Below are positions 15,589 through 20,620 of a stretch of DNA of 20,620 bases, piece by piece. Below the pieces are notes generated by a model. It was given only the letters and a program-made list of their open reading frames with translations. It had not been told where the DNA came from and searched no databases. This DNA is from CAYFMP01 sp964344215 (GTDB taxonomy: Bacteria > Pseudomonadota > Alphaproteobacteria > Rhodospirillales > Casp-alpha2): NCBI GenBank assembly GCA_964344215.1, contig CAYFMP010000067.1:1-20620 (forward strand), in the 5' to 3' direction. Position numbers and translations under genes: made by a program. The stretch's first letter is position 1. Each line of letters starts with the position of its first letter.

Positions 15589-18500
15589 GTGATCGGGCGA
15601 ACCTTCAAAGGACTGATCCAGCTGCTGGGCGGACTGGCGGCGGGCCTCGCCATCGTCCTCAGCGTCGCTGCCTGGCAACTCTCGAAAGGCCCGATTTCGC
15701 TGGGCTTCCTCTCGCCCTACATCGAGAACGCCGTCAACACGCCGGAGCGCGAATTCCGGTTGCGTCTGGAAAACACCATCCTGACCTGGGCGGGTTGGGA
15801 GCGCACCCTCGACATCCGTATTCTCAACGTCCGTGTTCTCGGTCCCGGCGGCAGCTTGATCGGCAGCATACCGGAAGCCTCGTTTTCGCTCAGCGGCGCC
15901 GCCTTGGTACAGGGCCGGCTGGCGCCGCGCACCATCGAGCTGTTCGGGCCGAAACTGCTGGTCCGGCGCGACCGCGACGGCAGCTTCGAAGTCGGCTTTG
16001 GCGAAGACCCGGCCAGCTCGCGCGATGTCGCCGCCAACCTGCTCGATCAACTGTCGATCGCGCCCGAGGAGGAAGCCGAGCAGACCTATCTGACCCGGCT
16101 CGACATCCTCGGCGCTGATGTCACCATCATCGATCAGATGCTGAAGAAATCGTGGCACGTCCCGGCCACCGACGTTCATTTGCTGCGCGATGCCGGCGGT
16201 ATGCGGGGCGCCGTCTCCATGGTCGTCGACGTCGACGGGCGGCAGACAGAACTGGAGATAGACGGCGCCTATCGCGCCGACAGCCGCCAACTCGACGCCG
16301 TCGCCGAGTTCAGCGAGGTATCGCCGGCAGCGTTCTCGTCGGTCTTCCAGGAGTTGGAGCCGCTACGCGCCTTCGAACTGCCATTCAAGGGCCGCCTGAC
16401 GGTCTCCATGACCATCGACGGCGACGTCGAGACGGTCGGCTTCGATTTGACCGGCGGCCAGGGGCAACTGGTGCTGCCGGCGCCGTTCGCCCAATCGATG
16501 GCGGTCGAAGAGGTATCGGTGCGGGGCAGCTATTACGGCGAGGACGAGATCATCGCCTTCGACGAGGTGGCGGTCGATCTCGGCGAGGACGGCAGACTGC
16601 AACTGCCGTCCCCCATCGATCACGAAATGCCGGTCCGTTCGGTGCGCGTCGAAAGCCGCTACTTCGGGGCCACCGGCCGCCTGACGATCTCCAAACTGGA
16701 GGCCGACCTGCGCGGGCCGACGGTTTCCCTGAGCGCCGTCCTCGACGGAGTCTCGGCCGATTCGGACTCGATCGACATCGAGGTCAAGGGCGACGGCGGC
16801 GGATTCCTGGGCGAGGATCTGAAGAAATACTGGCCGCGTTCGCTCGGCACCGATGCCTGGGAATGGTCGGCCCAACATCTGTCCGACGGCCTTATCGAAC
16901 ACATTTCCGCCGAGGCGCGGCTGCGCTGGTCGAGCGGAAGGTATCTGCGGATCGTCAGGGTCGACGGCACCATGGACTTGAGCGGGGTAAGCGTCGACTA
17001 CCTGCCGCCGATGCCGAGAGTGAGGGACGCCAGCGCCCATATCCGGTTCAACGAACAAGTTTTCGACATCGCCGTCGAAGGCGGCCGCTCGCGCGGGCTG
17101 GAGATTACCAGGGGCAACATCCGGATCACCGGTCTGGATGAGTTCGACCAGTACGCCAACATAGACCTTTCCATCGCCGGCGACCTCCGTTCCAAGCTCA
17201 AATACATCAACCACCGGCCGCTCGGCTTCGCCCGCGCCATCGGCATCGACCCGGCCGAGGCGAGCGGCGCCGCGACCACCAAGCTGAAGCTTCGGTTCAT
17301 CGCCGAGCACGCCCTGACGCTCGACCAGATCGAGGTCTCCGCCCAATCGACCTTGCGCGGCGTCTCCCTCGGCAACATTTTCCTGGGGCGTGGAATCCAC
17401 GACAGCCGCTTGAGCATGCAGGTCGACAAGGCCGGCATGGTGATGACCGGCGCCGTCAAGATCGGCAAGATTCCGGCCCGACTGTCGTGGCGCGAGAACT
17501 TCACCGACGCGGCACGGTTCAAGAGCCGCTACGACCTCAGCGCAACCATTGCCGACATCCAGCATCTGAGCGATCTCGGGTTGGACCTGGAGCCGTTCTC
17601 GGGCGACTACATCAAAGGTGCGATCGGCGCCGATATCCGCTTCACCGTCGTCGACGACATCGACCGCCGACTCGAGGTCTCGGCCGATATCTCGAAGGCG
17701 TCGCTGGTGGCGCCGGCCTTCGGATGGCACAAGGAAGAGGGCGTCAAGGGTAATGCCGAGATCGTCATGGACCTGAAACGCGCCCTGGTCAGCGACGTTC
17801 CCCGATTCTCGGTCGAGGCGGCCGATCTGAAGATCCTCGGTTCGGCCAATTACGCCGCCGACGGTACCGGTCTCGAGCGCATCGACTTCAAACGCGTCGC
17901 CTTCGGGCGGACCAACCTGAAAGGCGCCTTGATCCCGAAGGCCGACGGCACCTGGGAGGCCGATTTCCGCGGCCCGACGCTGGACCTGTCGGCGATCTGG
18001 GACGAGGTCCTGGAACGGGGCGGCGACGAGGAGGAGGCCGATACCTTCGTGCTGCCGAACTTCCGGCTCACCATCGACGTCGCCCGCGTCTGGCTCGGAC
18101 TCGAGGAATCGGTGTCCGGCGTTTACGGGCGGTTCGCCCGCGAAGACGATTTCTGGCGATCGGTCCAACTCGAGAGCAGGCTTTCATCCGGCGGCGACTT
18201 CGAACTGGCCATCACCCCGCAGGCGGACGGCAACCGCAAGTTCCGCATGACGTCTGACGACGCCGGCGGCGCCCTCAAGCTGCTCGGCTACTACGACAAC
18301 ATGGTGGGCGGCAAACTCGACATCAACGGCGTCTATGACGACGCCAGCCCTGGCCAGCCGCTGACCGGCGTCGTCAGCGTCGACACCTACCGGATCATCG
18401 ACGCGCCGTTGCTGACCCACGTTCTCAGCATCATGGCACTGACCGGCATCCTCGACGCCCTGCAGGGCGAGGGCCTGGCGTTCAGTTCCCTCGAAATCCC

Positions 18501-18882
18501 GTTCGTCCATTACCAAGGCGCCGTCAAGCTGCGCGACGCCAAGGCGACCGGTGCCTCGCTCGGATTCACGGCATCGGGTACGGTCTATACCCACGCCGAC
18601 GTGCTCGACATCGAGGGCACCGTGGTTCCGGCCTACGCGCTCAACTCGGCGCTCGGCCACATTCCCCTGCTCGGCGACATCCTGACCGGCAGCGAGGAGG
18701 GCGGCGGCGTGTTCGCCGCCAACTTCTCGATGGCGGGACCGACCGAAGAACCCCGGGTTTCGGTCAATCCGTTATCGGCGTTGACGCCGGGAATCCTGAG
18801 GAACGTCTTCGGCATGTTCGGCGATGCCGGCGCCGGCGCCGGTTTGACGAGCGGCGAGGACGTGCCGATCGGATCGCAATAA
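15589..18882 (+). CDS. AsmA/YhdP-like envelope protein (DUF3971, AsmA-like C-terminal)
   Basis: The 1,097-codon protein has an N-terminal anchor helix (about 8-31: LIQLLGGLAAGLAIVLSVA) and a long periplasmic part of repeating beta strands, as in the YhdP/TamB/AsmA group of bridge-like proteins thought to move phospholipids between inner and outer membranes. The middle (~370-650) fits DUF3971, with WPRSLGTDAWEWSAQHLSDG and a strand beginning LRWSSGRYLRI. The end (~840-1070) fits the AsmA-like C-terminal domain (PLLTHVLSIMALTGIL, YALNSALGHIPLLGDIL, FSMAGPTEEPRVSVNPLSAL). Translation starts at GTG 15589, after a GGAGAGGGGTAGGA tract. It shares an 81-bp divergent region with glnE and is followed after 24 bp by a membrane glycosyltransferase, likely in one operon. 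The lipid-transport role comes from the family, not from this sequence. Confidence 0.88.
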   Translation: MIGRTFKGLIQLLGGLAAGLAIVLSVAAWQLSKGPISLGFLSPYIENAVNTPEREFRLRLENTILTWAGWERTLDIRILNVRVLGPGGSLIGSIPEASFSLSGAALVQGRLAPRTIELFGPKLLVRRDRDGSFEVGFGEDPASSRDVAANLLDQLSIAPEEEAEQTYLTRLDILGADVTIIDQMLKKSWHVPATDVHLLRDAGGMRGAVSMVVDVDGRQTELEIDGAYRADSRQLDAVAEFSEVSPAAFSSVFQELEPLRAFELPFKGRLTVSMTIDGDVETVGFDLTGGQGQLVLPAPFAQSMAVEEVSVRGSYYGEDEIIAFDEVAVDLGEDGRLQLPSPIDHEMPVRSVRVESRYFGATGRLTISKLEADLRGPTVSLSAVLDGVSADSDSIDIEVKGDGGGFLGEDLKKYWPRSLGTDAWEWSAQHLSDGLIEHISAEARLRWSSGRYLRIVRVDGTMDLSGVSVDYLPPMPRVRDASAHIRFNEQVFDIAVEGGRSRGLEITRGNIRITGLDEFDQYANIDLSIAGDLRSKLKYINHRPLGFARAIGIDPAEASGAATTKLKLRFIAEHALTLDQIEVSAQSTLRGVSLGNIFLGRGIHDSRLSMQVDKAGMVMTGAVKIGKIPARLSWRENFTDAARFKSRYDLSATIADIQHLSDLGLDLEPFSGDYIKGAIGADIRFTVVDDIDRRLEVSADISKASLVAPAFGWHKEEGVKGNAEIVMDLKRALVSDVPRFSVEAADLKILGSANYAADGTGLERIDFKRVAFGRTNLKGALIPKADGTWEADFRGPTLDLSAIWDEVLERGGDEEEADTFVLPNFRLTIDVARVWLGLEESVSGVYGRFAREDDFWRSVQLESRLSSGGDFELAITPQADGNRKFRMTSDDAGGALKLLGYYDNMVGGKLDINGVYDDASPGQPLTGVVSVDTYRIIDAPLLTHVLSIMALTGILDALQGEGLAFSSLEIPFVHYQGAVKLRDAKATGASLGFTASGTVYTHADVLDIEGTVVPAYALNSALGHIPLLGDILTGSEEGGGVFAANFSMAGPTEEPRVSVNPLSALTPGILRNVFGMFGDAGAGAGLTSGEDVPIGSQ

Positions 18883-18906
18883 GACGGCGCGCCCGGGGGC
18901 GGTTCG

Positions 18907-20445
18907 ATGCTGAGCAAAGCGCTTGAGGCGAATGCGCGCCTGCTGTTCTCGCAGCGGCGTTTCTTCCTGGCCCTCGGCCTCTATCTGATCGTGTTGCTGG
19001 CCTTGCGGATCTGGCTTTTCCCCGGCGCCTCGGAAGACGACGCCGAGCAACTGTTCTACGCACAGACCTGGGCATGGGGCTACAAGCCCAATCAACCGCC
19101 TCTCTACACCTGGCTGACCCTGCTCAGCCAACAGCTGTTCGGGGTCACCATCGCCGCCGTCGAAGCCGTCAAGTTCGCCGCCCTATTTCTGATGTACGTG
19201 TTTCTGCACCGGACCGCCGCAACGGTGCTCGACGACGAGCGGCTGGCCGGGTTGGCGGCGTTCTCGGCGGTCGGTTTCTATTACATCGGCTGGGACATGG
19301 TCATGAACTATTCCCACACCGTCCTGCTCGGAACCTCGATCGCGGCGGTGCTGTGGGCGGTGCTGAGAATTCGCTCGCCGCACGATACCCCGGGCTACCT
19401 CGTTCTCGGCGTCGCCGTCGGGGCCGGTCTGCTCTCCAAGTACAACTTCGGTCTGTTCCTGCCGGCGCTGCTGGCGGCCAGCCTGGTCCATCCGCCGACC
19501 CGCGCCGTCGTCGCGTCGCCGCGCATCGCCCTTAGCCTCGCCGTCGCCCTCGGCATCGCCGCCCCGCACCTGTATTGGTTCATGAGCGATTCTTCGGGGC
19601 TGGCGGAAGCACGGGTGTCGGCCGGGTCGTCGGCGAGCCGCGGTTCGCTGGCCAACGCCGGGCCGGGGCTGGCGGCGGTGGCGGAGGGCGCGTTGGCGTT
19701 CCTGTCGCCGGCCCTGGTTGTGATCGCGGCGTTCTTCTGGCGGGCGTTCCGGCGGCTGCCGGAAAGCGCTGGCCGGGCCGCCGCTCTCTGCCGCTTCTTC
19801 GAGGTCTACTTCGTCTCCGTGTTGGGATTGATGGCCGCGCTGGTCCTCGTCCTCGGCCTCGATTCCATCTACACGCATTGGATGATGGTGCTGCTGCCGT
19901 TTCCGATCTATTGCTTCCTGAGGATCCGCGAGAGCCGTCCCTCGGAGCGGCGGTTGCAGGCCTATGGCGCCGTCTTCAGCGTTCTCGCCGTTGCCGTCGT
20001 TTTCGCCGTCGTTACCCGTTATGCGACGGGGCCGATGAGTTGCCGCAAGTGCAACTTTTTCGTCCCTTACGAACGGCTGGCGGCCGGCCTCAAAGCCGAC
20101 GGCGCCGACGGCGGTACCATCGTCGTCTTCGACTATCCCAATCAACTGGGCGGCAATCTGATCCGTTACCTGCCCGAAACCCGGTTCATCTCGACCCGCC
20201 ATCGCCACTACAAGCCGCCGCCGAAGACGGCCGACGGCCCCTGTCTGGTTCTATGGAACACTTCGTTCGGCATCACCCAGGACACCTGGGGCGACATCTC
20301 GCTGAAAGGCCGGCGCGTGCTCGGATACGAGATTCCCGAAAATCCGGACATCCGCTTCGTCAGCGGCCGCATCGCGCGGTCGGGGGGGCGAATGGTCCGG
20401 CTCGCCTATTACGAAATCGAAACCGCCAAAGGCGAGTGCCACTAA
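18907..20445 (+). CDS. GT39/ArnT-like membrane glycosyltransferase
   Basis: The 512-residue GT-C fold enzyme has about 11-12 hydrophobic helices. Enzymes of this type transfer a sugar from a polyprenyl-phosphate donor to lipid A, glycolipid or protein on the periplasmic face. After the first helix, the acidic catalytic loop GASEDDAEQLFYAQTWAWGY (41-60) supplies the expected Asp/Glu pair. It is followed by KPNQPPLYTWL, a pattern shared by the PMT_2 branch, and later LLSKYNFGLFLPALL. The C-terminal ~150 residues form a small periplasmic domain with Cys-x2-Cys (MSCRKCNFF). Donor and acceptor are not identifiable. The gap to the AsmA/YhdP-like gene is 24 bp, suggesting co-transcription. The TAA stop forms the first three bases of a palindromic repeat. 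Confidence 0.88.
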   Translation: MLSKALEANARLLFSQRRFFLALGLYLIVLLALRIWLFPGASEDDAEQLFYAQTWAWGYKPNQPPLYTWLTLLSQQLFGVTIAAVEAVKFAALFLMYVFLHRTAATVLDDERLAGLAAFSAVGFYYIGWDMVMNYSHTVLLGTSIAAVLWAVLRIRSPHDTPGYLVLGVAVGAGLLSKYNFGLFLPALLAASLVHPPTRAVVASPRIALSLAVALGIAAPHLYWFMSDSSGLAEARVSAGSSASRGSLANAGPGLAAVAEGALAFLSPALVVIAAFFWRAFRRLPESAGRAAALCRFFEVYFVSVLGLMAALVLVLGLDSIYTHWMMVLLPFPIYCFLRIRESRPSERRLQAYGAVFSVLAVAVVFAVVTRYATGPMSCRKCNFFVPYERLAAGLKADGADGGTIVVFDYPNQLGGNLIRYLPETRFISTRHRHYKPPPKTADGPCLVLWNTSFGITQDTWGDISLKGRRVLGYEIPENPDIRFVSGRIARSGGRMVRLAYYEIETAKGECH

Positions 20446-20506
20446 AGCAGATCATGTTTTGTCGGAATCGCCCGGGCGATCCGTCAAAGCATGTGAATCC
20501 GCTCTA
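20443..20506. repeat. 64-bp palindromic intergenic repeat, copy 2
   Basis: It differs from copy 1 at 7849-7912 at only two positions (G/A at the third base, T/C near the right end) and has the same ATCGCCCGGGCGAT core. It begins with the TAA stop codon of the glycosyltransferase gene, so it directly forms the 3' end of that message and could act as an RNA hairpin that stabilises or ends it. Short similarity to copy 1 continues beyond the right arm (TCATTGA, then CCGATC). Confidence 0.85.
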
Positions 20507-20522
20507 CATCATTGAAACCGAT

Positions 20523-20581
20523 CGGATTCACACGTTTTGTCGTCGACACCCCGTGTTTCCGACAAAACGTGAACCGCTCTA
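20523..20581. repeat. Second, related palindromic unit
   Basis: ACGTTTTGTCG (20532-20542) and CGACAAAACGT (20560-20570) form a perfect 11-bp inverted repeat with a 17-nt loop, extended imperfectly by CGGATTCAC on the left and GAACCG on the right. Read on the minus strand it starts AGAGCGGTTCACGTTTTGTC, resembling the left arm of the 64-bp unit (AGAGCAGATCATGTTTTGTC). It therefore looks like a sister element in inverted orientation, making a composite repeat with copy 2. Confidence 0.65.
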
Positions 20582-20620
20582 GGGTCTGTTGAGATTTGGG
20601 ATTCCCAAAAGGCCTGATTT
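20582..20620. mobile_element. Possible terminal end of an insertion sequence, cut by the window edge
   Basis: The sequence GGGTCTGTTGAGATTTGGGA resembles, from memory, the terminal inverted repeats of IS5-group elements (GRGTCTGTTGA..). It is preceded by CTAG, which could be a target site, exactly where the palindromic repeat ends. TTTGGGA and TCCCAAA (20595-20609) form a small palindrome inside it. No transposase sequence is visible in the 39 bases available. Confidence 0.3.

Noticed and set aside
16363..18168. 601-codon minus-strand open frame inside the AsmA/YhdP-like gene
   Set aside because: It is a complementary-frame artefact of a GC-rich coding sequence.

Overview
The window is a GC-rich chromosomal segment that looks alphaproteobacterial, probably close to Rhodospirillales. 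This placement is an inference. It rests on the glnE-bcp-DUF455 neighbourhood, a PAS_5-type protein, a class III cyclase of the kind common in that group, and an AGAGC..GCTCT intergenic palindrome resembling known alphaproteobacterial repeats. No rRNA, tRNA or CRISPR array lies inside the window. The left edge does carry a promoter and boxA that look like the start of an rRNA operon running off to the left.

Layout. Positions 1-120 hold the minus-strand rrn-type promoter and leader. A short divergent gene (145-419) appears broken by a 5-bp tandem duplication. A PAS_5-like protein (minus) follows, then prfB (plus), whose true start at 1283 is only seen after accounting for a canonical programmed +1 frameshift site. 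Positions 2388-5514 look accessory: a four-helix membrane protein made of two tandem PepSY-TM units, then an unusual fusion of a class III nucleotide cyclase, one membrane helix and a SUMF1/FGE-fold domain that lacks the catalytic cysteines. A minus-strand pair follows, a UspE-like tandem universal stress protein and a CPA2-type cation/proton antiporter. It is separated from a plus-strand SLC13/DASS anion symporter by a 269-bp intergenic region holding a palindromic repeat.

Positions 9630-15507 form a minus-strand run of five genes: glnE (control of glutamine synthetase adenylylation), bcp peroxiredoxin, a DUF455 ferritin-like protein, a FliL-like protein and an SDR oxidoreductase. The last four form two tightly spaced pairs (2-bp gap and 4-bp overlap). 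Divergently, a 1,096-residue AsmA/YhdP-like envelope protein is followed after 24 bp by a GT39-type membrane glycosyltransferase, a pair that fits envelope lipid or glycan work.

Repeats. Two 64-bp palindromes (7849-7912 and 20443-20506) match at 62 of 64 positions. One abuts the Shine-Dalgarno sequence of the usp gene; the other starts inside the stop codon of the glycosyltransferase and is followed by a related inverted unit. The last ~39 bases resemble the end of an insertion sequence that continues beyond the window. Most genes are ordinary core functions. The best candidates for something new are the PepSY-duplication/cyclase-FGE pair and the repeat placed in the usp leader.
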